DNA from: Streptomyces massasporeus
Lineage (GTDB): Bacteria; Actinomycetota; Actinomycetes; Streptomycetales; Streptomycetaceae
Reading direction: 5' to 3'
Assembly (NCBI RefSeq): GCF_014648995.1
Contig: NZ_BMSE01000029.1
Location: 1 to 64,000 of the forward strand
DNA length: 64,000 bases
This document shows, in pieces, positions 15,850-23,852 of this stretch. Within the stretch, counting starts at the first letter, position 1. The number at the start of each line of letters is the position of its first letter. Position numbers and translations under genes: made by a program. The notes beneath the pieces were generated by a model. That model did not search any database. It had not been told where the DNA came from and was given only the letters and a program-made list of their open reading frames with translations.

Positions 15850-15879
15850 GTGCACACGTGCACGTGCACACGCGTGCAC
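15850..15879. promoter_or_regulatory. Four GTGCAC palindromes in 30 bp, operator-like
   Basis: GTGCAC occurs at 15850, 15858, 15864 and 15874 in the short gap before the large low-complexity gene at 15923. GTGCAC is itself palindromic, so the cluster is a dense set of dyads. The placement upstream of a transfer gene fits a repressor site of the KorA/TraR type, although the binding protein is unknown. Confidence 0.5.
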
Positions 15880-15922
15880 ACAAGACCCCACGCTCTGTCA
15901 AGTCCCAGGAGGGAGGCGCACC

Positions 15923-18097
15923 GTGTCCGATGAGGATGGCACCGGGACCTTGGTCCAAGGCCCCTGGAGCGGTGATTCCACGTACGTGCCACCGCCGATC
16001 CCGGATTACGGCGACACCATTCCGCCGCCGGAAGACATTCCCCCGGCGCCCCCGGAATCGCCGGAAGAAACGACAATGGAACTGCCGACGATTCCGGCTG
16101 CCCCGGACCCGTCGACGGCCCTGCGTTCCGAAGGAATTGCGGCACCGGAAATCAGTGAAGATGATGACGAATACGAGGAAGGCGAATACGAACAGCCTCG
16201 TTCTCTCGCTGACCGTCTCGGCGACTGGCTGGAATTCCGACTGGAAAGGGCGCGGGTGCTGCATGAGGGCGAAGCGCCTTTCCGTGAGGCCGAAATAGCG
16301 CGGAAGGCTGCGCTGCTGGAGGGCCGCACCGCGCAGGAAGTCGCGATGATGGAGCAGAACGGAAAACTCCACGCCGCGATGATGAAAGCGAAGGGCGACA
16401 AGGCGGCGGCGCGCGGAAAAGCGGATGCCGGCCGCGTGAAGTCGTCCGCTTCCGGACTGGGGTCGGACAAGGGCCGTTCGAAAGCCGGCGGCGGGGGCGG
16501 GTCCTCGCGTGGCGGGGGCGGCAGCGGGCCGTCCCGCACCAACTCCGGCTCGGGGCCGAACCGGTCCGGGGCATCGCGCGGCTCCAACTCCGGCGGCCCC
16601 GGCGGTCGTTCCGGCTCTGGATCGACCGGGGGCGGCAAGGGCGGCGCGAAGGGCTCTCAGACGGGCTCTGGCGGCCGTGCAGCAGGTTCCGGGCGCAACG
16701 GTTCGTCCGGAGGAGCGAAAGGCTCTCAGACGGGCTCTGGCAGCTCCGGCCGGGGCGGCAACTCGAAGGGCGACGGCAATGGCCCGACGTCCAGCGCCCG
16801 TGCCGAGCGGGCCCGCGGCCGCCAGGAGCGGGCCGGGGTCCGGCAGGCCGGGCGGCAGGAGCGGCGCAGTGCCGGGCACGCCGCCGGCGTCGCGGACCGC
16901 TCCAAGGACCGCGACCAGGCCCGCGCCCAGCGGCAGCAGGCGTGGGAGGACCGCCGGGCCAAGAAGGCGGAGCGGGCGGAGGCACGGAAGGCGAAGCGGG
17001 AAGCCGCGGCGTCGGCCGCATCGGGCCGCACCACGTTGGGCCAGGCCGTCGCCGAGGAAGCCCAGCGCCGCTTCGACAAGCGCCGCGCCGACGCGGAGGC
17101 CGCCAAGGACGCGAAGGCCAGCACCGAGAAGGTGAGCCTGACTAAGGACAAGGACTCCAAGGGCAAGGGCACCGAAGGCAAGGACGAGAAGGCCGCCAAG
17201 GACGGCCCCGTCGGGGCCTCCAGCGCCGCGAAGGACGGCAAGGCGGGCGATGAGCCGGGCAAGGAGTCCACGGCCGGTGACGGGGCGTCTGACGGCTCGA
17301 AGAAGCGTCGTCGGTTCCGGCGCCGGCGCACCGGCGGCACGGGCCGGGCCGGACGGCGTGGACGTACTCGCCGCACCGGCCGGACCGGGCGGGCGGGGCG
17401 AGGTCGTACGGGTCGGGCCGGTCGGCGCGGCCGTCCGGCGGACAGCCCGTTCGGCGAGGAGGACTCCACCCCGACGGTGGAGTGGCCCGAGCACGAAACC
17501 CGCCCGCCCAAGCGCACCGCGAAGGGCGAGGACGACATCGTCGACGCGGACATCGTCCCCGACGCGCCCGCGGCCGTGACCACCGGCGTGAAGGGGCTGC
17601 CGCCCGCGCCGGAGAAGCACACCGCACGGCCTGGCACCAGCCGACCCACCAGCACCGAAGGGAGCAGCGTGAGCAGCTCGGAGGTCAGCAGGCCGTCCGG
17701 CGCGGGCGGCCTCGCCGCCCAGCACCGCACGGATGTCACGTTCGACCAGTACCTGATGGAGATGGCGAACATCGCCATCAAGGCCGCCTCCGACCAGGAG
17801 CGTGCCGAGGCCCTGATGGAGGCCCTCGGAAAGGTCGCCGACGCCCTGCGGGACATGGCCGCCGACCTGGTCGGCGACCACAACGTCGACACCGCCGTCA
17901 CCGACTTGATCGCCGACCTGGCCGACTCCGCGACCACCATGAAGGCGCAGGCCCAGCGGTGTGCCGAGCAGTGCGACATCGCCAAGGAGGCCGCCAAGCT
18001 CGCCGCCCGGATGGTCGCCCGGATCTACGGCGAGGACATGGCCGCCAAGGAAGACGCCGGTCTCAAGCACGCGTCGGCCGCCGCCCACCACGACTGA
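15923..18097 (+). CDS. Large low-complexity basic protein of the transfer region (724 aa)
   Basis: A GTG start follows GGAGGGAGG. The acidic, Pro-rich N-terminus (residues 1-95) precedes a helical segment, then long Gly/Ser/Asn-rich tracts (about 190-285), an Arg/Ala/Glu helical part, a Lys-rich tract, and a strikingly Arg/Gly/Thr-rich segment (about 460-510). The C-terminal 150 residues form an ordinary helical domain (DVTFDQYLMEMANIAIKAAS). No enzyme motif is visible. The basic tracts suggest DNA or cell-wall binding. Position between transfer genes supports a structural transfer role. Function unknown. Confidence 0.6.
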   Translation: MSDEDGTGTLVQGPWSGDSTYVPPPIPDYGDTIPPPEDIPPAPPESPEETTMELPTIPAAPDPSTALRSEGIAAPEISEDDDEYEEGEYEQPRSLADRLGDWLEFRLERARVLHEGEAPFREAEIARKAALLEGRTAQEVAMMEQNGKLHAAMMKAKGDKAAARGKADAGRVKSSASGLGSDKGRSKAGGGGGSSRGGGGSGPSRTNSGSGPNRSGASRGSNSGGPGGRSGSGSTGGGKGGAKGSQTGSGGRAAGSGRNGSSGGAKGSQTGSGSSGRGGNSKGDGNGPTSSARAERARGRQERAGVRQAGRQERRSAGHAAGVADRSKDRDQARAQRQQAWEDRRAKKAERAEARKAKREAAASAASGRTTLGQAVAEEAQRRFDKRRADAEAAKDAKASTEKVSLTKDKDSKGKGTEGKDEKAAKDGPVGASSAAKDGKAGDEPGKESTAGDGASDGSKKRRRFRRRRTGGTGRAGRRGRTRRTGRTGRAGRGRTGRAGRRGRPADSPFGEEDSTPTVEWPEHETRPPKRTAKGEDDIVDADIVPDAPAAVTTGVKGLPPAPEKHTARPGTSRPTSTEGSSVSSSEVSRPSGAGGLAAQHRTDVTFDQYLMEMANIAIKAASDQERAEALMEALGKVADALRDMAADLVGDHNVDTAVTDLIADLADSATTMKAQAQRCAEQCDIAKEAAKLAARMVARIYGEDMAAKEDAGLKHASAAAHHD

Positions 18098-18116
18098 GCA
18101 CGGGAGGAACCTCGCG

Positions 18117-18536
18117 ATGAGCAGCGACCTCGCACCCCGCAACACCAGCGCGACGCCCGCCGTGGCCGACGACGACAACCGGTACAAGGCAGTCCAGGCC
18201 AAGCTGGACAAGCTCGGCAAGGCCCTGGACGACGCCACACTCGACCTTCTCGGACTGTGGCGCAGCATGCAGGAAAACGCCAAGCACACCGACGGCGTCG
18301 CCACGGACATCGAGAACGCCGACCTGGACCCGAAGTTCGTCGGCCTCACCGCCAACGTGGCCACCGCCTTGGACGGCGCGGCCCGGGAGGTGAGGAAGCT
18401 GTCCGACACGGCTCAGGAGACCGTCGACCTCACCCACGAGACCCGGCGCGCCCACGCCAAGCTCTACGGCGCGCTGGACGACATCCGCTCCAACCGGCGC
18501 GAGAAGACGCCCAGGCCGGGCTTCTTCGACCGCTGA
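18117..18536 (+). CDS. Helical protein upstream of the TraB-like gene (139 aa)
   Basis: GGGAGG precedes the ATG at 18117. The sequence is helical with heptad-like spacing (RYKAVQAKLDKLGKALDDAT; TANVATALDGAAREVRKLSD) and a basic C-terminus. It resembles small coiled-coil accessory proteins near transfer ATPases. No catalytic residues were recognised. It ends before a very strong terminator. Confidence 0.6.
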   Translation: MSSDLAPRNTSATPAVADDDNRYKAVQAKLDKLGKALDDATLDLLGLWRSMQENAKHTDGVATDIENADLDPKFVGLTANVATALDGAAREVRKLSDTAQETVDLTHETRRAHAKLYGALDDIRSNRREKTPRPGFFDR

Positions 18537-18555
18537 CCCCGCTCCCCCACCCCGC

Positions 18556-18592
18556 CACGGGCGGCCCCGCAGCTCTCGCGGGGCCGCCCGTG
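18556..18592 (+). terminator. 15-bp perfect stem hairpin
   Basis: CACGGGCGGCCCCGC and GCGGGGCCGCCCGTG pair perfectly around a 7-nt loop, between the helical protein and the TraB-like gene. Confidence 0.8.
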
Positions 18593-18613
18593 CTGTTCCC
18601 GAAGGAGAAGCCG

Positions 18614-20758
18614 GTGACCACGCCGCGCAGTGTCGCGCTTGAGCGCCTCGCCTACACCCTCGCCGCGCCCGTGCTGGCCGTGGCCCCGAACCTCTACCCC
18701 GACAGCCCCGTCAACTCCGTCGTGCAGCTGGCCGGCGCCGCCGGGATCGGCGGCATCTTCCTCGCCGCCAAGAGCGATGAGACCGGCGCCGGGCGCAAGA
18801 TCCTGCGCTGGTCCCCGCTGGTCCTGGCCGCCGCCGTCGACGTCGCCGCCGGGCACACCGGCGGCTTCGGCCCGTACTGGATGGACGGGCTGCTCGCCGC
18901 CGGATGGGCGGCGGCCGGCTACCTGGTGATGCCGTTCTCCCGGCACACCCGCCGCCGTCACCGCCCCGCGCTCGCCTCCCCGGCCCCGCAGCCGGCGCCC
19001 GCCCAGGTCGCGGAGCCGACCGTGGCGCAGCCGGGCGACGGAGCCGACCAGCTCACCCGCGAGGCGCGGGTGCTGTGGGAGCGCGCCGGGATGCCCGCCC
19101 GCACCCACGTCGTCAAGGCCACCCGGCACACCGCCATGCGGCACGACCTCACCCTGCTGCTGCGTGCCTCGGAGACCGGGCGGCCGATCACCGGCCTTTC
19201 CCCCGAGGTCGTCGGAGCCGCATTCGGCGTGTCCGCGGCCGACGTCACCCTCAAGGACGTCGCCATCCAGCCCGGCCGCCAGGGCGGACCCGGTTGGATG
19301 GAGGCCCTCATCACCCCGGAGGCCAACGCCCGGAGGCGTACCAAGCCGACCGACCAGGAGCGTTGGATTGACCGGGTCGCCGGCCCCAAGGGCGGCGCCC
19401 CCGGCTCCGAGCTGGTCCACAAGACCCGCGACAACGAGCGCGGGGTGACCTTCTACCGGGCGAAGATGAGCGACTCCACCGAGTCGCCGCGCATTGACCT
19501 GCCCAAGGTCTGCCGTGCGCTGGACCTGCCCGAGGACGACTCGTGCGTGTTCGTCCTCATCGACGGCTCGGAGTTCCTGATCAGCGCGTTCGACACCCCG
19601 CCACTGTCCGCGATCTTCCCCGCCACCCGCGAGCTGCTCACCCCGGACGCCAAGGGCATGTACGTGTGCGGGTTTACCATCACCGGCCAGCCGGTGAAGA
19701 CCATGGTGTACCAGCACGACAAGAACGCCCCCGCCCACGGCCTCACCCTCGGAGTGTCCCGCTCCGGCAAGACGCAGTTCTTCGCGATCAACATGGCCGC
19801 CCAGTCCCTGGACGGCCAGGTGGTGTGGCTGTCCACCGTCCGCAAGGACGAAAAGACCACCGTGCTCGGGAAGTACATCGACCGGCAGGGCTCCAACGCC
19901 CTGTGGATGGCCCGCTCCCTGCGGGCGGCGAAGGCGCTGTGCGAGATCAGGGCGGAGATGCCCTGGCCGCACGACGGCCAGCCGCACGACTACAAGCCGG
20001 GCGACACGCGCTGCCCCTACCGGCAGCTCAACGTGTACGCGGATGAGTTCATGACCGCCGCGCAGGACTCGGACTTCGGCGAGTTCATCCAGAAGGACGG
20101 CGAGGACCTCACGGTCACCGGCCTGAAGTACGGCATCGGCTTCAACCCGGCCGGCCAGTCGCCGTTCGCGCACAACGGCTTCTCCACCGAGATGAAGGAC
20201 AACCTGCGGCAGAACAGCCGCCCGGTCATCTTCAACATGGGATCGCCCGGCGCCACACGCAAGGCGGCGGAGGGCACCATGGAGAACGCCTACGACGTGC
20301 CGACCATCCCGGCCCGCTACTCCCGCAGCGAAGGCTCCGCGATCGAGCGGGCCATGCGCGGCGAGGCCGACCCCGAGAACGGCGTCTCCACCGGCGGCGT
20401 CGCGGTCATCGTCCTCGACAACGGCCGCGCCGTGCTCATGCGGTCGCTGTACGCCGACTTCGACACCGACCTCTCCCGGCTGTTCCCCGACGAGGTCAAC
20501 CGGCTCACCGACTACGAGATCAGCGAGCTGGAGAAGCGCGGCCTGTGGTTCGACTGGAACCAGCCCGTCCGGCCCGGCGAGTTCTGGCCCGAGCCCGACG
20601 AGGACGACGAGGGCGAGGGCCGCTCCCGCCGGCGCGGCGGCGGAGGAGGCGGCAAGGGCGGAGGAGGCCGCGGCGCCAAGAGCGGCAACCGCCGCTCCGA
20701 GCAGGTCGCCTCTCCCCGCCAGGCGCTGGAGGCCATCAAGAGCCTCACCGACGCCTGA
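18614..20758 (+). CDS. traB: FtsK/TraB-like DNA translocase, main transfer protein (714 aa)
   Basis: Streptomyces plasmids move double-stranded DNA with one FtsK-like hexameric ATPase at the membrane. This protein has about four N-terminal hydrophobic segments (residues 10-120), a linker, and a cytoplasmic ATPase with Walker A GVSRSGKT (around residue 378) and a Walker B-like LNVYADEFM (around 475). A Gly/Arg-rich tail (about 660-695) precedes a short helical end. GAAGGAG precedes the GTG at 18614. Neighbouring membrane and coiled-coil genes support the assignment. The exact family name among TraB/FtsK/SpoIIIE proteins is inferred. Confidence 0.75.
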   Translation: MTTPRSVALERLAYTLAAPVLAVAPNLYPDSPVNSVVQLAGAAGIGGIFLAAKSDETGAGRKILRWSPLVLAAAVDVAAGHTGGFGPYWMDGLLAAGWAAAGYLVMPFSRHTRRRHRPALASPAPQPAPAQVAEPTVAQPGDGADQLTREARVLWERAGMPARTHVVKATRHTAMRHDLTLLLRASETGRPITGLSPEVVGAAFGVSAADVTLKDVAIQPGRQGGPGWMEALITPEANARRRTKPTDQERWIDRVAGPKGGAPGSELVHKTRDNERGVTFYRAKMSDSTESPRIDLPKVCRALDLPEDDSCVFVLIDGSEFLISAFDTPPLSAIFPATRELLTPDAKGMYVCGFTITGQPVKTMVYQHDKNAPAHGLTLGVSRSGKTQFFAINMAAQSLDGQVVWLSTVRKDEKTTVLGKYIDRQGSNALWMARSLRAAKALCEIRAEMPWPHDGQPHDYKPGDTRCPYRQLNVYADEFMTAAQDSDFGEFIQKDGEDLTVTGLKYGIGFNPAGQSPFAHNGFSTEMKDNLRQNSRPVIFNMGSPGATRKAAEGTMENAYDVPTIPARYSRSEGSAIERAMRGEADPENGVSTGGVAVIVLDNGRAVLMRSLYADFDTDLSRLFPDEVNRLTDYEISELEKRGLWFDWNQPVRPGEFWPEPDEDDEGEGRSRRRGGGGGGKGGGGRGAKSGNRRSEQVASPRQALEAIKSLTDA

Positions 20759-20776
20759 TCACACCCACCCATCCCC

Positions 20777-20807
20777 GGGGCCGGCCTGCCCGAGCGCGGC
20801 CGGCCCC
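20777..20807 (+). terminator. 9-bp stem hairpin after the translocase gene
   Basis: GGGGCCGGC and GCCGGCCCC pair perfectly around a 13-nt loop, directly after the stop at 20758. Confidence 0.65.
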
Positions 20808-20838
20808 ACCCGACCCCTTGTGAAGGAGCACCACCACC

Positions 20839-21027
20839 GTGGCCCTGTCCATCTCCGCCGCCGTGCTGCTGGGCATCATCGTCGTCGTCCTGGTCAAGGG
20901 CGGATACGTCCGCGTCGGCTCCGCGCTGGCCTGCACGCTGTTCGGCTTCACCCTCGCCGCGACCGGCCTGGCACCGACCATCAACAGCGGCCTGGTCTCG
21001 CTCGCCGGGCTGATCTCCAGCCGCTGA
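20839..21027 (+). CDS. Small two-span membrane protein (62 aa)
   Basis: GAAGGAG precedes the GTG at 20839. Two hydrophobic helices (AAVLLGIIVVVLVKGG and SALACTLFGFTLAATGLAPT) fill most of the protein. Small membrane proteins after the transfer ATPase are typical of Streptomyces plasmids (spread-type), but no specific family is recognised. Confidence 0.6.
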   Translation: MALSISAAVLLGIIVVVLVKGGYVRVGSALACTLFGFTLAATGLAPTINSGLVSLAGLISSR

Positions 21028-21028
21028 A

Positions 21029-21190
21029 CTACGCCTCCGTCCACGGCGGGTCAGGGGTGTAGTTGAGCCCGTCGCAGAAGCGGCAGTCCCACTCCGAGGG
21101 CACTTCCCACTTGTCGACCCAGAAGCCGACCTGCTTGCCCACGAAGTAGTTGTCCCCGCCGCACCACCCGCACTCGAAGACGAACTCCAC
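21029..21190 (-). CDS. Small zinc-ribbon protein (53 aa)
   Basis: It encodes a compact double CXXC ribbon: FECGWCGGDN near the start and WDCRFCDGLN near the end, probably binding one zinc. The GTG at 21190 was chosen because AAGGGGAT lies just upstream and longer versions would run into the hairpin at 21280-21322. It lies convergent to the membrane protein and is the only minus-strand gene in this part of the transfer region. Function unknown. Confidence 0.55.
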   Translation of the reverse strand: MEFVFECGWCGGDNYFVGKQVGFWVDKWEVPSEWDCRFCDGLNYTPDPPWTEA

Positions 21191-21279
21191 TCCATCCCCT
21201 TCCCCGAGCCTGATGGTCCGAGGATGCCCGGGGCGCGGGTGCGCCGACACCCAAACGCCCACTCCTCCGCTACACAACG

Positions 21280-21322
21280 CCGAAGGGCGCCGCCGGAGAC
21301 CCATCCCAACGGCGCCCTTCGG
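21280..21322 (+). terminator. 13-bp perfect stem hairpin before the gene at 21344
   Basis: CCGAAGGGCGCCG and CGGCGCCCTTCGG pair perfectly around a 17-nt loop. It separates the small genes from the next plus-strand gene. Confidence 0.65.
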
Positions 21323-21343
21323 TGCCCCCTGCCTGGAGTCCCG

Positions 21344-21892
21344 ATGTCCCATGCCTCGCTCTCCCCCGCCATAGACCACCCCGCCCCGACCACCCCGGCC
21401 GCGCCGCCGGCGGAACTGAGCCTCGAGGAACGCCTCACTCTGGTGAACGCGGCGATGACCGCGCGCCTGGACGAAGCGGCCGTCGCCTACGAGGTCAACA
21501 CCGCGCACATTCCCACCGAGCCCGTGGACCTGGCCGACGTCGTCACCGTCCCGCTGACCCCGATGCTCCAGCCGCCGCCGCAGTCCTACCCGACCCCGAT
21601 CGCGGCCCTTCTGCAACGCGCTCACCACCGGCTGCTCACCGGCGGCTGGTGCTCCGGCGCCCTGGTCGACGAGGACGGCGCCCGCTGCATGCTCGGGGCC
21701 ATCCGGATCGAGGCCCGCGGCGACAGCGGCCTGGAAGCCGACGCGGCCTCGGTGCTCCTGGACGCGATCCGCCGCAAGTTCGGCGACGACGTCGACTCCG
21801 TGCCGTCCTTCAACGATGCGCACGGATCGGCCCGCACTCCGCTCCGCATGGTCGACCAGGCCGCCGGCCTCGCCGACGCCCGCGGCCTCTGA
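21344..21892 (+). CDS. DUF6197-like protein (182 aa)
   Basis: The C-terminal part has LLTGGWCSGALVDEDGARC followed by MLGAIRIEA, the pattern of the actinobacterial DUF6197 family, then a helical segment and NDAHGSARTPLRMVDQA. CTGGAG precedes the ATG. The N-terminal part is Pro-rich and variable. Family members have no known biochemical role. It belongs to the plus-strand transfer region. Confidence 0.6.
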   Translation: MSHASLSPAIDHPAPTTPAAPPAELSLEERLTLVNAAMTARLDEAAVAYEVNTAHIPTEPVDLADVVTVPLTPMLQPPPQSYPTPIAALLQRAHHRLLTGGWCSGALVDEDGARCMLGAIRIEARGDSGLEADAASVLLDAIRRKFGDDVDSVPSFNDAHGSARTPLRMVDQAAGLADARGL

Positions 21893-22005
21893 ACCGCTCC
21901 GGACCACCTGCCTCGCACCCGAACCCTTCGCGGTCGGGTGCGTGCCAGGCCGCCCGGCCTGCGCACCACCCACCACACCCGCCCGAATGAGGGAGACGCC
22001 CCGCT

Positions 22006-22176
22006 ATGCAGTCCGACGACAAGCCCATCAACGGCCAGCCCAACCCGAACTTCCTCGACCTGCTCGCCCAGACGCCCGAGCCGCCCGACGAGAAGGAATG
22101 GCCCCGCCCGAAGCGCTTCGCCGGACTGCGCGAGGCATGGGACGCGTCCTGGAAGCAGGGCGGCTTCCTGTACGAA
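22006..22176 (+). pseudogene. 5' part of a transfer-region membrane-protein gene, cut by insertion
   Basis: The ATG at 22006 opens a frame of 57 native-looking codons (FLDLLAQTPEPPDEKEW; RFAGLREAWDASWKQGGFLYE). It then runs 20 further codons into element DNA and stops at 22239. At 29819 a frame resumes with RWEDVRHARFAGWHG, which fits as the direct continuation. Joining the two gives a protein of about 262 residues with membrane spans in the second part. The break coincides with the left end of the recombinase element. Confidence 0.6.
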
Positions 22177-22185
22177 AGTGGAGTT

Positions 22186-22196
22186 CCGACGGGTTC
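22186..22196 (+). repeat. Left terminal inverted repeat of the recombinase element
   Basis: CCGACGGGTTC, inverted at 29803-29813. Downstream, CCGTCGG at about 22205 gives a second dyad (CCGACGG...CCGTCGG), as expected for recombinase core-binding sites. Confidence 0.55.
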
Positions 22197-22327
22197 CCTG
22201 AGCGGCCGTCGGCTGATGCTGTCGCATCTCAGCAGGTAGATGGCACGTTCTGGTCACTCACTCGTTCGTGTGGGATCTCCGCGATAATTGGCGGAATCTG
22301 CGAGCGATCCGCGTAATTTGCCGGTAC

Positions 22328-23497
22328 ATGGCGGATTCAGGAAGTCGACGGCTGTCGCTGGTGCCACCGCCTGCGGCCCCGGCGCCGCAGGAACCCCGAG
22401 CACAAGAAGAGGGCCTGGCGGATGTGCTGACGCTGCAAGAGCGAGCCGCAGCGATCTCCAGCGAGGCGGACGAGGTGGCGTTCTTCCACGACACCGTGGC
22501 CGAGTACACGTGGGCGCGGGACGTGGCCGGGCTCGCGGCGACCACGTTGCGGCAGGTGGTGCAGCCGATCATCGAGGTGTGCGATTTCTACGACACCGTG
22601 CCGTGGCATCTCACCTCACGGCAGGTCGACTGCTACTTCGCCGGCCCCGGCAAGCGGGCGCACAGGACCATCCGGCAGAAGATGGTCCGGATCGACGGCT
22701 TCTTCGCCTTCCTGGAGCAGCGGTACGCGGGCGAGATCCTGCGGCGTTTCGGAGCGGCCGTCGAGTCGCCCATCGACCCGTTCAACCAGCCACGGCACCG
22801 TGGGGAGTTCGGCCTGCGGATCCCGCCGTCGAAGCGGGCGACGACGGAGTTCTTCGCCTCCTGGCGAAAGGATCTGCCGCACGCCCGCAAGTACCCGGTG
22901 GCCGCACGGGACTACGTCATGGCGAAGATCGCGTACATCTCGGGCGTCCGGGCGACCGAGCTGTGCTCGGTGCGGATCGGCGACGTCCACTGGGAACTCG
23001 GCCAGTGGGGTCGCTTCGTCGTTCAGGGCAAGGGCGCCCGGGGCTCCGGCCCGCGCGAGCGGGAGGCGTATCTGTTTGCCGACGGCCGCGAACTGCTGTG
23101 GTGGTACATCGAGGAGATCCGCGGAGAGTTCGCCGACGATCCCTGCGACCCGTGTGCGCCGCTGTGGCCCTCGGAACGGCTGCCGACTGCGGTCGCCTCA
23201 CTGAACGTTCCCATCGCCCCGCCGGTCGGCTCGGATGCCTTCCGGCGGGCGCTGAAGGCCGCCTCGAAGCTGCATCTGACCGGGCCGGTCACCACGCTTC
23301 ACCCGCATCTTCTACGGCACGCGTGCGCGACCCACAACTACGAGTCGGGCATGCCGTTGTGGGACGTGCAGAAGATCCTCGGCCACGAGTGGCCGACCAC
23401 CACGGTCGGCTACCTGGGATCGGTCAAGGCCGACCCGGAGAAGGCGAGCCTGGCAGCGTCGCACCGAGCGGTGCGACGCCTGAGTGGAGAGGCGTGA
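22328..23497 (+). CDS. Tyrosine recombinase (389 aa)
   Basis: All catalytic boxes are visible: Arg in SGVRATELCSVRIGD, the Lys strand VVQGKGARG, HPHLLRHACATH (HXXR), and LGHEWPTTTVGYL with the nucleophile Tyr. The N-terminal SAM-like core-binding domain spans about residues 50-190. The ATG at 22328 is the first good methionine; a GTG at 22268 would add 20 residues. It is followed after 3 bp by an HTH gene and then a large zinc-finger protein, forming a three-gene mobilisation unit. It is likely the active enzyme of the 7.6-kb element. Confidence 0.85.
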   Translation: MADSGSRRLSLVPPPAAPAPQEPRAQEEGLADVLTLQERAAAISSEADEVAFFHDTVAEYTWARDVAGLAATTLRQVVQPIIEVCDFYDTVPWHLTSRQVDCYFAGPGKRAHRTIRQKMVRIDGFFAFLEQRYAGEILRRFGAAVESPIDPFNQPRHRGEFGLRIPPSKRATTEFFASWRKDLPHARKYPVAARDYVMAKIAYISGVRATELCSVRIGDVHWELGQWGRFVVQGKGARGSGPREREAYLFADGRELLWWYIEEIRGEFADDPCDPCAPLWPSERLPTAVASLNVPIAPPVGSDAFRRALKAASKLHLTGPVTTLHPHLLRHACATHNYESGMPLWDVQKILGHEWPTTTVGYLGSVKADPEKASLAASHRAVRRLSGEA

Positions 23498-23500
23498 GAC

Positions 23501-23839
23501 GTGAAGTGGAACTTGCGCATGGTAGCGGCCCAGCGGGACATCTGGCGGCCGACGCAACTGCTGGTGGCGTTTCGGGAGGTCGGGTTCACCCCCTCCCTGA
23601 GCAAGGTCGCGGCCCTGTGGTCGGGCAAGCCGGTCACGGTCCGGCTGGAGGACCTGGACAAGATCTGCGCGGCCCTGGACTGCACGGTTGCCGACTTGAT
23701 GGTGGCCGAGCCCCAGCAGCACCTGGCCCAGCGCGAGCAGCCGCAGCAGCGGGCCGTCGGCGAACAGCGGGAGGGCGGACCGGTCCGGCCGGTTCCGCGT
23801 CGAGGTGGCGGGCCCCGCCGCGGCCTGCCGCCGAACTGA
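23501..23839 (+). CDS. Cro/CI-type HTH protein of the recombinase module (112 aa)
   Basis: The N-terminal 70 residues fit an XRE-like fold (VAAQRDIWRPTQLLVAFREV; RLEDLDKICAALDCTVADLM), followed by a Gln/Arg/Gly-rich tail. The GTG start lies three bases after the recombinase stop. A small regulator or directionality factor between two recombinase-type genes is the expected arrangement in such elements. Its DNA target is unknown. Confidence 0.7.
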   Translation: MKWNLRMVAAQRDIWRPTQLLVAFREVGFTPSLSKVAALWSGKPVTVRLEDLDKICAALDCTVADLMVAEPQQHLAQREQPQQRAVGEQREGGPVRPVPRRGGGPRRGLPPN

Positions 23840-23852
23840 GGCGGCGGGACCC

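Noticed and set aside
12492..18409. Very long minus-strand open frames opposite the coiled-coil and low-complexity genes
   Set aside because: They are shadows of high-GC coding sequence: no ribosome sites, implausible composition, and the plus-strand genes have good starts and domains.
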